A DNA stretch of 59,144 nt from Nitrospirota bacterium (GTDB lineage: Bacteria > Nitrospirota > Thermodesulfovibrionia > Thermodesulfovibrionales > Dissulfurispiraceae), in contig SCQE01000074.1 in the NCBI GenBank assembly GCA_004321915.1, positions 1 through 59,144 on the forward strand, written 5' to 3'. Position 1 is the stretch's first letter. The number at the start of each line of letters is the position of its first letter. Positions 16,438-25,241 of this stretch are shown one piece after another. Both the position numbers and the translations under genes were made by a program. Below the pieces are notes generated by a model that saw only the letters and a list, made by a program, of their open reading frames with translations, had not been told where the DNA came from and made no database searches.

Positions 16438-17644
16438 AACTTTTGGGCCTTCTTACAAGATCGTTGACCCTTACACTGTCCGGCGCCGGAACAAAGATCA
16501 CGCCTTCATTCCTCGCGGATATCATACCGGCCCCTTCCGCGTCCTTCATCGCCTCGACCCTAAACAACCTGCCCTCGATGCCCGGAGAAAGGAATTCGAC
16601 CTCGTCGCCCTCGTCGAGCCTGTTCCTCAACGCTATCTTGGCAATGCCGTTGTCCATTTCGAGCACCACGCCGACAAGCTCGTGACTCATGCGATAACTC
16701 TCGCCATTGGAATTATACCCGTCATCTGACTGCCTGCCGAAAAACATGCCTGTCGTATAGCCCCTGCTGCTGAACATCGAGAGTTCCCTCGCCCAACGCT
16801 CTTTACTTTCGACAGATATGCCGGATCCGATGGAATCTATCGCCTCGCGATAAGTCTTCACGACTCCGGCCACATAATTTATCCCCTTCATTCTGCCTTC
16901 TACTTTTAAGCTGTCTATGCCTGCGTCAATAAGCAGGGGCAGGTGATCCAGCATACACAGATCTTTTGAACTCATCAGGTATGTGCCCCTTTCGTCCTCG
17001 AATACCGGAAAATGTTCGCCCGGTCTCTTTTCCTCCATCAGTGTATAATTCCAGCGGCATGAGTTGGTGCATTCGCCCCTGTTGGCGCCCCTCGAATTAA
17101 GAAAACTGCTGATGTAGCACCTGCCCGAATACGAGATGCAGATCGAGCCGTGTACGAAGACTTCAAGTTCGACCGATACGCTGTCCCGTATCTGTCTTAT
17201 CTCATCCAGAGACAGCTCCCTCGACAATACGAGCCTGCATGCGCCGAGCGTTTCCCAGAAACGGGCGGACGCGGCATTCGTAATATTCGCTTGTGTGCTG
17301 ATGTGTATGGGGATCTCGGGCGCGTCCTGACGGAACATCGAAAATACGCCGGGGTCCGAGACGATGACCGCGTCCGGCCTGACTGTTTTAAGCAGACTGA
17401 TCTGGCCGGATATTTCGGGCAGGTCAATGTTGTGAGGAAAGATATTTACTGTAACGTATACTTTCACGCCCTTGGAACGGGCGTAATCCACAGCCTCCTT
17501 CAATCCGCTGCCGCAGAAATTTCCTGCCTTGCCCCTGAGGCTGAACCTTGAATCTCCGATATATACGGCATCAGCGCCGTAATGTACGGCGGTCTTGAGC
17601 TTTTCAAAATCACCTGCAGGCGCAAGCAGTTCGGGACGCTTCAT
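16409..17644 (-). CDS. peptidase U32 family protein (TrhP/YegQ-like, tRNA hydroxylation)
   Basis: The 411-residue protein starts with [26 protein letters not shown], the TIM-barrel start of U32 proteins. The diagnostic cysteine region is present: [26 protein letters not shown] (residues about 168-195), which holds a probable Fe-S cluster in TrhP and RlhA. Members of this family make 5-hydroxyuridine in tRNA or hydroxycytidine in 23S rRNA from prephenate; no protease activity is expected. The TrhP-type spacing of the motif makes tRNA the likelier target. Its ATG overlaps the rnhA stop by 4 bp, so both are one operon. Confidence 0.85.
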   Translation of the reverse strand: MKRPELLAPAGDFEKLKTAVHYGADAVYIGDSRFSLRGKAGNFCGSGLKEAVDYARSKGVKVYVTVNIFPHNIDLPEISGQISLLKTVRPDAVIVSDPGVFSMFRQDAPEIPIHISTQANITNAASARFWETLGACRLVLSRELSLDEIRQIRDSVSVELEVFVHGSICISYSGRCYISSFLNSRGANRGECTNSCRWNYTLMEEKRPGEHFPVFEDERGTYLMSSKDLCMLDHLPLLIDAGIDSLKVEGRMKGINYVAGVVKTYREAIDSIGSGISVESKERWARELSMFSSRGYTTGMFFGRQSDDGYNSNGESYRMSHELVGVVLEMDNGIAKIALRNRLDEGDEVEFLSPGIEGRLFRVEAMKDAEGAGMISARNEGVIFVPAPDSVRVNDLVRRPKSFTPAVSSSA

Positions 17645-18096
17645 TTTTTTCTACGCCTCTTTATCTCTTCTGTAGCAATAATGTCGCACCTTTCGTTTTC
17701 AGCATGGCCGTTATGCCCCTTTATCCATACCCACGAAACATCGTGCGGTTTTGCGGCCTCGATCAGCCTTTCCCACAGGTCCCTGTTCATGACCTCTTTT
17801 TTCTGAGAGTTCTTCCAGTTGTTTCTGGTCCAGCCATGCACCCACTCGCTCATCCCCTTGACCACATAGTTGGAATCTGTAGTTACCGTAAGCCTGCAAG
17901 GCATTTTAAGCGATTCGAGCGCGGTAATCACCGCAGTCAACTCCATCCTGTTATTTGTGGTCATAGGCTCGAACCCTGAAATTTCCTTTTCCTTTTCTCC
18001 TGACCTCAAAATCGCACCGAAGCCGCCGGGGCCGGGGTTGCCGCTGCATGCGCCGTCCGCAAATATCTCGACATATGGAATATCTTTTCTTTTCAT
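17641..18096 (-). CDS. rnhA: ribonuclease HI
   Basis: RNase HI degrades RNA in RNA-DNA hybrids (R-loops, Okazaki primers). The 151-residue protein has normal length and all catalytic residues: D14 ([14 protein letters not shown]), E52 (NNRMELTAV), D74 (TTDSNYV) and D138 (AENERCD), plus the catalytic histidine loop GHNGH near 128-131. It is the first gene of a two-gene operon with the U32 protein (ATGA overlap). It is divergent from fliD; the 145-bp gap holds a tandem repeat. Confidence 0.96.
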   Translation of the reverse strand: MKRKDIPYVEIFADGACSGNPGPGGFGAILRSGEKEKEISGFEPMTTNNRMELTAVITALESLKMPCRLTVTTDSNYVVKGMSEWVHGWTRNNWKNSQKKEVMNRDLWERLIEAAKPHDVSWVWIKGHNGHAENERCDIIATEEIKRRRKK

Positions 18097-18110
18097 AGAT
18101 TTATGATAAT

Positions 18111-18177
18111 GTAATTATCTGAATTTATTCAATAATTACGGCTAAACAAGACCTTAATTACGGCTAAACAAGACCTT
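18111..18177. repeat. inverted repeat plus 22-bp tandem duplication upstream of fliD
   Basis: GTAATTAT (18111-18118) and ATAATTAC (18132-18139) form a perfect 8-bp inverted repeat. The second arm overlaps the first of two identical 22-bp units (18134-18155 and 18156-18177) beginning AATTACGGCTAAACAAG. The units lie between divergent rnhA and fliD and 40 bp before the fliD -10 box. They may be a duplicated operator or a slippage product. Confidence 0.85.
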
Positions 18178-18212
18178 GTTTTTCACGATAACTAAACAAA
18201 GAGCGACCATAG

Positions 18213-18221
18213 TGGTATAAT
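18213..18221 (+). promoter_or_regulatory. extended -10 promoter of fliD
   Basis: TGG-TATAAT is a perfect -10 hexamer with the TGn extension. No good -35 box lies 17 bp upstream, as is allowed for extended -10 promoters. A match to the flagellar sigma-28 consensus is not convincing. The start codon at 18242 is preceded by AGAGGAA. Confidence 0.6.
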
Positions 18222-18241
18222 TAAGCAAAAGAGGAACGTTT

Positions 18242-20029
18242 ATGATAAATACAATAAGTCTGCTTAATCCCGGCACATCATCGAGAACAAATAAACTGTT
18301 AAGCGACAGCCTTATACAAGGCGATATTATTAAATACCAGCAGTTGAGATCCAAGGAGCTGGACGCCCAAGTCAAACTAACCTCCTACGGAGGACTTCTA
18401 GGCAGCCTTTCAATCTTCCAATCGACAGTAGAAAGACTGAAGACAATGAACTCCGAACTCAAATCGGCAACAGTTTCGGACTCGACCTTTCTGACAGCTA
18501 CGGCTGCGAGTTGGAGCACCTTCGGGAACTCTACGGTTCAGGTAAAGAATATCGCCACGTCCCATACAATACGCTCCAACGTATATGCGGCGCAGAACAG
18601 CGCTGTAGCGGACCTGACCACATATGCCACACAAAAACTTAAAATTCAGGTCGGCAGCGCTGCCGGTGTGGAGATTACGGTCGATTCAACCAACAATACG
18701 CTTACAGGCATTAAAGACTCGATACAAAGTGCAAATGCGGGAGTGACCGCTTCGGTCGAAAACAGCGGTTTTACGGTTGACGCCTCCAACAATACCATCA
18801 AATTCGATTTTGGAGGGACCACCAAAACAGCCACAATAGCCAACGGCACATACACAAGCTCAGGTCTGGGTCAGGCCATAAAAACAGCGCTCGAATCGGC
18901 AAATGGAAGCTACGACACTTACACGGTCACTTATGACAATACCTCAAACAAATTTACCGTTCAAAATAATGCATCGAACCCTACCACTATAGACATACTC
19001 TGGGAAAATGCAGGAACAACGGCAGGGAACCTGCTCGGTTTTTCCGCGGCAGACCATGCTTCAATCTCTCCGGGAGGAACAACCGTAAGCGACAACGCCG
19101 TAGCAGGAACAGGCTACAGCCTCGTGCTGTCTGCAAACTCAACCGGCGCGGACAATAAAATAATCGTTAAGGCGGATGTGGACAATGACGGCAGTTACAC
19201 CGAAGCAGGCATCGAGGCCGCTAATGCGGGCCTGTCCGCGCTTGCTTTTAACGCGACCTACGACGCCTCCGGCAATGTGACAGGCGGCCTTACAAATATG
19301 AGTCAGTCACGCGCAGCGATTAATGCGGTGCTGAAAGTGAACGGGGTCGAATACACAAGATCGAACAATAACATATCAGACTTGATACAGGGCGTTACTT
19401 TGAATTTAACTAAAGGTGACCCCTTTTATTCAAGCAGCCCGACAACGCTTAAACTGTCGGTATCGAACATGCTCTTGCCCAGCAACATAAAAATGTTTAC
19501 ATCATCTTATAACAGTGTTATGAGTTATATAAAAGAGCTGGGAAACGGTCCAGCATCGGACGGCACATATTCCGAAGGGTCATTGAATGGGGACGCTTTA
19601 TTGTCCCAAATCGAGCAAACCATGACAAGTGTCAGGAACCGAAAATCCGTTACAAGCCTCGGGATCCAGTCGCTTTCATATATCGGCATAAATTTTGATG
19701 TCAAGGGCAACATGTCTTTCGACGAAACAAAACTGAAAAATTCTATTGCCGAAGATTCTATCGGTGTTGCAATCGTTTCAAGTCAGATGGGTCAATCGCT
19801 ATATACAAAACTGGACGAATATATAAACTCATTGCTTCCTGAAAAACGTGATGAAGCCGAGAAAACAATCACAGAATCACAGAAAAAAGAAAAAATCCTT
19901 ATGAACACGGTAAAGATCAAACAGGCGGCATTTGCAGCAATGAATAATTCCATAACTTCTATGTTTAACACACAAAATCAGTCTACCCAGATCTCTGAGA
20001 TAGGAAGCTTGTTAAGCAAGAAAATTTGA
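18242..20029 (+). CDS. fliD: flagellar filament capping protein FliD (hook-associated protein 2)
   Basis: FliD caps the growing flagellar filament and helps flagellin fold. The 595-residue protein has an N-terminal coiled region (residues 25-75) followed by SDSTFLTATAASWSTFGNSTVQVKNIA, the FliD_N pattern. The variable middle is rich in T, N and S, and the C-terminal FliD domain is present: INAVLKVNGVEYTRSNNNISDLIQGVTLNL (about 360), LNGDALLSQIEQTM, LGIQSLSYIGINFD and a last coiled coil. Its N-terminus lacks the usual GLGSG-xD motif. No other flagellar gene is in the window, so it is an orphan here. The next gene is convergent with a 9-bp gap and no terminator. Confidence 0.85.
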   Translation: MINTISLLNPGTSSRTNKLLSDSLIQGDIIKYQQLRSKELDAQVKLTSYGGLLGSLSIFQSTVERLKTMNSELKSATVSDSTFLTATAASWSTFGNSTVQVKNIATSHTIRSNVYAAQNSAVADLTTYATQKLKIQVGSAAGVEITVDSTNNTLTGIKDSIQSANAGVTASVENSGFTVDASNNTIKFDFGGTTKTATIANGTYTSSGLGQAIKTALESANGSYDTYTVTYDNTSNKFTVQNNASNPTTIDILWENAGTTAGNLLGFSAADHASISPGGTTVSDNAVAGTGYSLVLSANSTGADNKIIVKADVDNDGSYTEAGIEAANAGLSALAFNATYDASGNVTGGLTNMSQSRAAINAVLKVNGVEYTRSNNNISDLIQGVTLNLTKGDPFYSSSPTTLKLSVSNMLLPSNIKMFTSSYNSVMSYIKELGNGPASDGTYSEGSLNGDALLSQIEQTMTSVRNRKSVTSLGIQSLSYIGINFDVKGNMSFDETKLKNSIAEDSIGVAIVSSQMGQSLYTKLDEYINSLLPEKRDEAEKTITESQKKEKILMNTVKIKQAAFAAMNNSITSMFNTQNQSTQISEIGSLLSKKI

Positions 20030-20038
20030 CCATAGTTC

Positions 20039-20419
20039 TTAAGATTTACTGCCCAAGTCTCTCAGCCTCTTTCTAACAACACTCCAGAGTGCAATACCTG
20101 CAATAAGCATTATCGAGGCGATAACATATTTGGCGATAAGTCCGTCGGTATGTCCCTTTAAAACCGCATTCTTCCATTCAAACGAGTAAAGTGTCCCGAA
20201 CCTTATTGTCCCTCCCGCAATTACCCATATTACCGAAAACCAAAACACCTTGGACATACGGCCGTACACGGTTTTTATAAAGGCCGCCGAATCGGGGCAG
20301 GAAAGCTTCAGGCGGTCCAGAAAAATCAGCATAGTTGCGCTGCATGCAAAAAGCATAGCGGTCGCAACATCGTGAAAATAATTGTTCATCATGAGGAAAA
20401 CAGCGAGAAGTGGAGACAT
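20039..20419 (-). CDS. small four-helix membrane protein, unknown
   Basis: The 126-residue protein has about four hydrophobic helices (residues 3-28, 55-75, 95-115 and a weaker one), with HDVATAMLF at the start and a basic tail (VRKRLRDLGSKS). The His/Met-containing N-terminus recalls small haem- or copper-related membrane proteins, but no motif is decisive. It begins three bases after the stop of the radical SAM gene and is probably co-transcribed with it. Function is not assigned. Confidence 0.6.
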   Translation of the reverse strand: MSPLLAVFLMMNNYFHDVATAMLFACSATMLIFLDRLKLSCPDSAAFIKTVYGRMSKVFWFSVIWVIAGGTIRFGTLYSFEWKNAVLKGHTDGLIAKYVIASIMLIAGIALWSVVRKRLRDLGSKS

Positions 20420-20421
20420 TA

Positions 20422-21885
20422 TTACGATTGAAACATATCTTCAAGGGATGAGGCCATTATCTTCTTCAGCTCCTCGGGCATCTGGCCGAGACTTCCCATC
20501 TTCTTTTTGATGAACGAGTTGTTCATCATAAGTTTCATGGCGGTCATCATATATTTCTTTTTGAAAAGTGATTTCTCTTCGAGCATTTCGTTGAACTTCA
20601 TCATATAGAAGCCACGGTAGCATTCTACAATCGCCGAGTCGAGTTCCTTTAGCGACATATTCTTAGGCTTTATCACAGGATCTATCAGATTGTATTTGGT
20701 GTAGTCCGTCACCTCTATATAATCCTTAAGCTCATTGTAGATATCCGCGTAAGGCCACGGCGCTATCGCAAGAAAATGCGCGAAATCGGGATTGAAGTCA
20801 ATCGCAAGGCCAAGCGTTTTCTCTATGCTTTCCATGGTCTCATCAGGGAACCCGAGTATCATGGAAGTCTCGGTCATTATCTCGAAATCCCTGAGAAGAT
20901 TCAGCGACTCGATAGCTTCCTCGACGCTCAAGTCCTTTTTTATCAGATCGAGACTTTCCTGCTGGGTCGATTCGGTGCCGACATAAATGTGTATTATGCC
21001 CGCGTCCCTGTATTTATGCAGTATGTCCTTGTCCCTGATTATATCTGCGGCCCTAGTTTCCATCAATATCTTAATGCCGAGATTTTTTTCGATCATTAGA
21101 TCCAGCAGCCTCTCCCAACGCTGTCTGTCAGGGGTCGGATAATCGTCCGTAAACAGTACGATATCGACGCTGTAATCGCGTTTTAGGGTCTCGAGCTCTT
21201 TTATTATCGACTCAGGTGACCTTGCCCTCCAAGTACGCTCCCAATACTTCTGTTGGGAGCAAAAAGTGCATTCCTTGTCGCAGCCCCTCGACGTGTCTAT
21301 GGCCCCAAGCCTAGAGCCCGGAATTACATAATAGGTGTAATCGTTCCAATCCAATAAATCCCACGCCAATGGCAGGGAATCGAGGTCCTCCACTCGCTTG
21401 CGCGAAGTTGTCTTTATTATCTTGTCCCCGTCCCTGAAAACTATACCCTCAACGGATGAGAGATCTCCGCCTGATGCGGACACCTTCAGCAACTCTGCGA
21501 TAGTGATTTCTCCCTCGCCGCATACTATATAATCCAAAGCCTCGGTCAGATTAAAAAGCTCGTCGTACATAAAAGTGGCATGCACGCCGCCGAGAATGGT
21601 CTTTGTTCCGGGACCGATGCGTTTGGCGAGTTCGATGACCTTGACCGCATCCGGGCTGGTGCAGGTTATGGCAGAAACAGCGACATAATCCGGTTTCGAA
21701 GAAACAATCCTCTCCTCTATCTCGGGATAGCCCACCTTTTTGGTCATGGCGTCGTATATCTCGGCTTCAAAACCCGCATTCCTAGCTGCTGCCGCAAGAT
21801 AGACGAAATAAAGAGGAATCCAGCTACCGGCAACCTCTACGACGCCTGCATGAAAAGGCGGTGTTATAAAAAGTATTTTTTTCAA
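20422..21885 (-). CDS. B12-binding-domain radical SAM protein (BchE-like family)
   Basis: The 487-residue protein has an N-terminal cobalamin-binding-type Rossmann domain (ILFITPPFHAGVVEVAGSWIPLYFVYLAAAAR, then ILGGVHATF and IVCGEGE) and a central radical SAM core with C-x3-C-x2-C in DTSRGCDKECTFCSQQKYW near residue 200. The C-terminal 120 residues are helical. The layout is that of BchE and related enzymes, where B12 is often involved in ring closure or methyl transfer; the actual substrate is unknown. The start is TTG 21885, with GAAGGAAAT upstream; no ATG fits. The next gene downstream is a small membrane protein that may be its partner. Confidence 0.82.
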   Translation of the reverse strand: MKKILFITPPFHAGVVEVAGSWIPLYFVYLAAAARNAGFEAEIYDAMTKKVGYPEIEERIVSSKPDYVAVSAITCTSPDAVKVIELAKRIGPGTKTILGGVHATFMYDELFNLTEALDYIVCGEGEITIAELLKVSASGGDLSSVEGIVFRDGDKIIKTTSRKRVEDLDSLPLAWDLLDWNDYTYYVIPGSRLGAIDTSRGCDKECTFCSQQKYWERTWRARSPESIIKELETLKRDYSVDIVLFTDDYPTPDRQRWERLLDLMIEKNLGIKILMETRAADIIRDKDILHKYRDAGIIHIYVGTESTQQESLDLIKKDLSVEEAIESLNLLRDFEIMTETSMILGFPDETMESIEKTLGLAIDFNPDFAHFLAIAPWPYADIYNELKDYIEVTDYTKYNLIDPVIKPKNMSLKELDSAIVECYRGFYMMKFNEMLEEKSLFKKKYMMTAMKLMMNNSFIKKKMGSLGQMPEELKKIMASSLEDMFQS

Positions 21886-21933
21886 ATTATTTCCTTCGAA
21901 AACAAATTTTGATATTATACCTTAATACTCCAG

Positions 21934-23052
21934 CTATTTTGAATCGATAAACCGCCGACGGATTATACGCCGCTCGATTAACAGCGATAAAAAATATAAA
22001 GGCCCGCCTATAACTACAAGCAGCCCTCCGAAAATTACGAACAGGACCCCGTGGTCCTTGACCGCTTCTATCATCACCCAGAAAATAGGCTGTTTGACCT
22101 CGACCGTAATCCCGTCTATTTCAAACAGGTCTCTTGTATGCAGTTCTTTTACGACCATTTCGTCCTTATAGACCTTTATGCCGTAAAGCGGCTTTGTTAT
22201 GTCTATTGTTTCAATAAGCTCCATCTGTATCTTGTAAGGATGCCCCGGCAGGTTAAAAGTATCGCTGTTTCCGGGCGATATGATCCTTAGAGGAATGTAT
22301 CCCTCATCCTTCTTGTCCCCCTCATGAGAAATAATAAGCCCCGGCGCAAGCCCGAAATTAAGGATATGCATATATGTATTGCCTATTTTAGCAGGGGGAA
22401 ATGCGCCTATATCATACAGCTTCATTTGCGGATCGGCAACGGTCACCTTGGGCTCATGCGCAAAAATCAGGTTATTATCCTTTCTGTCGACTCTATCTTC
22501 ACCGATTCCGGGTTTTATCCGTCTAACAGTCAACTCCTGCGCGCTCCAAGCTGGTTTTATTTTATGCCCCTCGGCAATCATAATCCATTCAAAGCCGCGT
22601 TCCGTAATGCTTATGTAAAAACCTGTCAGAAAGAGCATCAGGCCCAACGGCAACATAAGACGCCCGATCACAAATACTAAGAAATTCACAAGCAAAGCCC
22701 CCTCACCCTCGCCCTCTCCCGCGAGTGGAGAGGGTTGTATTAGTTCCCCTCCCTTGAGGGGAGGGGATGAAGGGGAGGGTGATTTGTGCGGCTTTGTTAA
22801 GTTATATCTTAGTAAAATCCCACGCCCGATAAAATGCGCCGCATCGGCGACGATCCGGAGATAACCGCAAACAATAAACAGAACAAACGGTATCTGATAA
22901 AGCGGTTTATGCTTAAGATCCATAACAAAGTGGGCAAAAGACTCTTGGTTCCATACGGAAAGCACGATATAGTAAGCCGCCCACAAACCGAAAAGCAGGA
23001 ACAGAAGCCGCTTTGAAGACAAGATATCGAAGATCTTTCTCAATAAGCTCAT
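21934..23052 (-). CDS. ResB-like membrane protein of the iron-transport operon, with an in-frame repeat insertion
   Basis: The 372-residue protein has two helices near the N-terminus, a third after the inserted segment, a periplasmic beta domain (about 165-330) with ILNFGLAPGLIISHEG and LYGIKVYKDEMVV, and a last helix with a basic tail. This resembles ResB/Ccs1-type proteins, though the match is loose. ATG 23052 overlaps the previous stop (ATGA), so it is the last gene of the iron operon. Residues about 95-140 are encoded by a 136-bp repeat (22677-22812), giving the low-complexity stretch with SPSPSSPPLKGGE and SPLAGEGEGEG between two membrane helices. A role in reducing or handling haem/iron outside the membrane is inference. 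Confidence 0.6.
   Translation of the reverse strand: MSLLRKIFDILSSKRLLFLLFGLWAAYYIVLSVWNQESFAHFVMDLKHKPLYQIPFVLFIVCGYLRIVADAAHFIGRGILLRYNLTKPHKSPSPSSPPLKGGELIQPSPLAGEGEGEGALLVNFLVFVIGRLMLPLGLMLFLTGFYISITERGFEWIMIAEGHKIKPAWSAQELTVRRIKPGIGEDRVDRKDNNLIFAHEPKVTVADPQMKLYDIGAFPPAKIGNTYMHILNFGLAPGLIISHEGDKKDEGYIPLRIISPGNSDTFNLPGHPYKIQMELIETIDITKPLYGIKVYKDEMVVKELHTRDLFEIDGITVEVKQPIFWVMIEAVKDHGVLFVIFGGLLVVIGGPLYFLSLLIERRIIRRRFIDSK
22677..22812. mobile_element. 136-bp non-autonomous element (palindrome-pair MITE), copy A, inside a gene
   Basis: The copy begins CTAAG and ends CTTAG, and is flanked by TA on both sides. Its 23-bp ends are imperfect inverted repeats (about 15 of 23 match). Inside are two G/C-rich palindromes in opposite orientation, around GCGAGTGGAG and CTTGAGGGGAGG. 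It is 134/136 identical to copy B at 54325-54460. Element plus duplicated TA is 138 bp, 46 codons, and the host reading frame stays open through it. Confidence 0.88.
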
Positions 23053-24440
23053 TTGACCGACTCTTTGCCCTTGCCCGATTTTACATAGTCCCATTTTTGC
23101 AATATCTCCGATACGTCGATCCTTATGAAATTGTCGTCGATCAAAACATGCAATGGGATGGGATTACAGCCGCCCGGCTGTCCCAGTGTCGCTACAGGTA
23201 TCGGCGTATTGCAATAAATACAGACAACAAAACCCTGCTTCTGGCCATAACCCCTCGGAGGGCATATCTCGCACGCATCGAGACATACCGAAAGTTTGCC
23301 GTCATCTTTTTTTATCACCAAAATACGCATCTCTTCGCCCCGATAACTCAAAGAGAATTTATAAAGCGCGCCGTCCCTGACATCCATAGTAGGATCTTTC
23401 AGTGGTATCATTACCGTGCCCTTATCTTCTACGACCGGCCTCGGCTTAGGTATATAAAGTTTCGAAATATTCTCGCCGCTTTCCGAAAACCATGCAACAA
23501 CAATAAAAATCACAAAAAGCAAAACAGACACGGCCTTTCTTTTCCTGTCCGACATGAAAAGGCCCTTTATTTTTCTCCTGTCTGCCGGGGTTTCAGCCTC
23601 AGGCTCGGGAACAGGCCCTAAAAAACTATGCGACAAAAAAAGCATCGGGATGGCAAGGAGCGCCGCAAGAGCGGCCACGGACGAGAAATTAGGGCCGAAC
23701 AATATTCCTATGAAATTCCATGCGGTGGTCTTAAGCAACGGGTGGTCCGGCACCATCAGTATCACAAAAACCTGATGGACAAAATCATGAAAAAATTTCA
23801 TGAAGCCTGTCTGGACCGAGGGTATCAAAGATATGCCAGAAAACCCTTTTATACCCCCGCCCAACAGCTTGATCATCGCAATAAAGAGAAACAACTGCGG
23901 CAAACCGAAAAAGCTACCTATAAAATCAACGCGGATTTTTTTTCTTGCAGCATAAAATGCGGCCAATCCGAACACAATACCCGCTGTCGCTGAAATATAA
24001 ACGGCAGCCGGACTCTCTTTCACTTCGGCCAGCTCCATCAAAAAAACCGAGTTGCCCGCAAAATCAGGCGCGAAATAAAGCGCGGACAGTAAGAGCAATA
24101 CAGGCGCAGCAATAACGGTCTTCCCGAAGGCGCGTTCTATTGCCCCTAAAAGATTCATCCCTGAACCGTGCGCAAGCAAAAAAGCGCTCAAAATGAAAAA
24201 CAGGGCGAACGAGGTGTCGATAGATCTGCTTATCAGCTCCTTTAACTGCGGTGTTACCGGCAAGGTAAAAACGTACAGCGGGCATATCAGCGCAAGCAAA
24301 ATGCCGTATAGGAAAAATCCCGAAAGTTTTTTTCTATCGATAACTTGGAGGAATGAAAACAGGACAATCCAGACGAGTCCGGCCTTAAGGGCCTCCTTCA
24401 GGCCGACCCAAAAGGCTTCATAAATAACAGATGAACTCAT
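23049..24440 (-). CDS. FTR1-type/DUF2318 iron-transport membrane protein
   Basis: The 463-residue protein has about eight helices in residues 1-320, beginning [21 protein letters not shown] (the E-[AG]-x-E helix of Ftr1-type permeases is here only EAL). It has a C-terminal periplasmic DUF2318 domain (about 350-455) with cysteines in CLDACEICPPRGYGQKQGFVVCIYCNTPI and PGGCNPIPL. DUF2318 proteins accompany the p19/FetP-FetM ferrous iron system and two FtsX-type permeases (Campylobacter Cj1660-1663). The same gene set surrounds it here. The cysteines may hold an Fe-S or other metal site. The start overlaps the ATPase gene by 23 bp, so expression is coupled. Confidence 0.8.
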   Translation of the reverse strand: MSSSVIYEAFWVGLKEALKAGLVWIVLFSFLQVIDRKKLSGFFLYGILLALICPLYVFTLPVTPQLKELISRSIDTSFALFFILSAFLLAHGSGMNLLGAIERAFGKTVIAAPVLLLLSALYFAPDFAGNSVFLMELAEVKESPAAVYISATAGIVFGLAAFYAARKKIRVDFIGSFFGLPQLFLFIAMIKLLGGGIKGFSGISLIPSVQTGFMKFFHDFVHQVFVILMVPDHPLLKTTAWNFIGILFGPNFSSVAALAALLAIPMLFLSHSFLGPVPEPEAETPADRRKIKGLFMSDRKRKAVSVLLFVIFIVVAWFSESGENISKLYIPKPRPVVEDKGTVMIPLKDPTMDVRDGALYKFSLSYRGEEMRILVIKKDDGKLSVCLDACEICPPRGYGQKQGFVVCIYCNTPIPVATLGQPGGCNPIPLHVLIDDNFIRIDVSEILQKWDYVKSGKGKESVK

Positions 24441-25089
24441 CGCATTTTATCTTACCATCCTCCATCGTAATTATACGCTGGCCCCATTGAGATACGAAGG
24501 GATCATGCGTCACAAGGATTATGGTAAAATGCTCTTCCTGATGGAGTTTTTTGAGAAGCTCCAGAATGATACGCGTATTTTCCCTGTCAAGATTGCCGGT
24601 AGGCTCGTCGGCCAGCAGCAGCTTCGGGCTGTTTATCAAGGCCCTCGCTATACATACACGCTGTTGTTCGCCGCCAGAAAGCTGGGACGGCCTGTGAGTC
24701 AACCGATGCCCCAGACCTACCCTCTTCAACGCCTCTATGGCCTCGTCCTCATCCGACATACTGTGAAAATACTGTGAAAGCATCACATTCTCGACCGCAT
24801 TCAGATATGGAATAAGATGCGCTTGTTGAAAAACAAAGCCTATGCGCTCTCTCCGGAAAACAGCCATCGCATCTTCCGAAAGGCCGGTTATTTCGGCGCC
24901 GTCAATGACCACATTACCGCTGCTGAGGCTGTCGAGCCCCCCTATGACATTCAACAATGTGCTTTTACCCGAACCGGACGGCCCTACAATGTTCAGCCAC
25001 TGTCCCTGCTCGACCTCAAGGTCGACACCACGGAGGGCTTGGGCAGTTTCATAGATTTTTGATGCGCTATCCAGTTTTATAAAAGCCAT
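24418..25089 (-). CDS. ABC transporter ATP-binding protein of LolD/MacB type
   Basis: The 223-residue ATPase has Walker [10 protein letters not shown] (36-44), Q-loop [18 protein letters not shown], signature LSGGEQQR (about 140), Walker [13 protein letters not shown] and H-loop VTHDP. This is the family that powers FtsX-type (MacB) permeases by a mechanotransmission mechanism. Two such permeases are encoded just upstream and the iron protein just downstream, as in the Campylobacter p19 locus. A 133-bp repeat (25106-25238) lies between this gene and the second permease; all other junctions in the operon overlap or nearly so. Confidence 0.9.
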   Translation of the reverse strand: MAFIKLDSASKIYETAQALRGVDLEVEQGQWLNIVGPSGSGKSTLLNVIGGLDSLSSGNVVIDGAEITGLSEDAMAVFRRERIGFVFQQAHLIPYLNAVENVMLSQYFHSMSDEDEAIEALKRVGLGHRLTHRPSQLSGGEQQRVCIARALINSPKLLLADEPTGNLDRENTRIILELLKKLHQEEHFTIILVTHDPFVSQWGQRIITMEDGKIKCDEFICYL

Positions 25090-25105
25090 ATCGCTCCTCT
25101 ATTTA

Positions 25106-25238
25106 GAGTCTGTCCATAAACTCTGTTCTCTCGTCTGTCATTCCCGAAGTTCTTAATCGGGAATCCAGTGTTTTCAAGGTGTTCTGGATCCCCGGGTCAA
25201 GCCCGAGGATGACAACTGCTTAATTTATAGACAGACTC
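25106..25238. mobile_element. 133-bp TIR element (MITE), copy 1, inside the iron operon
   Basis: Left end GAGTCTGTCCATAAA; right end is its reverse complement with one mismatch (TTTATAGACAGACTC). Flanked by TA on both sides, as for Tc1/IS630-type transposition. The core contains GTCATTCCCGAAG and GGGAATCCAGTG hairpins. Lies 3 bp after the stop of the second permease and 16 bp before the ATPase start. Nearly identical copies at 28676-28808 and 38659-38791. Confidence 0.92.
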
Positions 25239-25241
25239 TAT

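Noticed and set aside
18190-18241. Sigma-28 promoter for fliD
   Set aside because: No good TAAA-N15-GCCGATAA match; the extended -10 TATAAT explains the start better.
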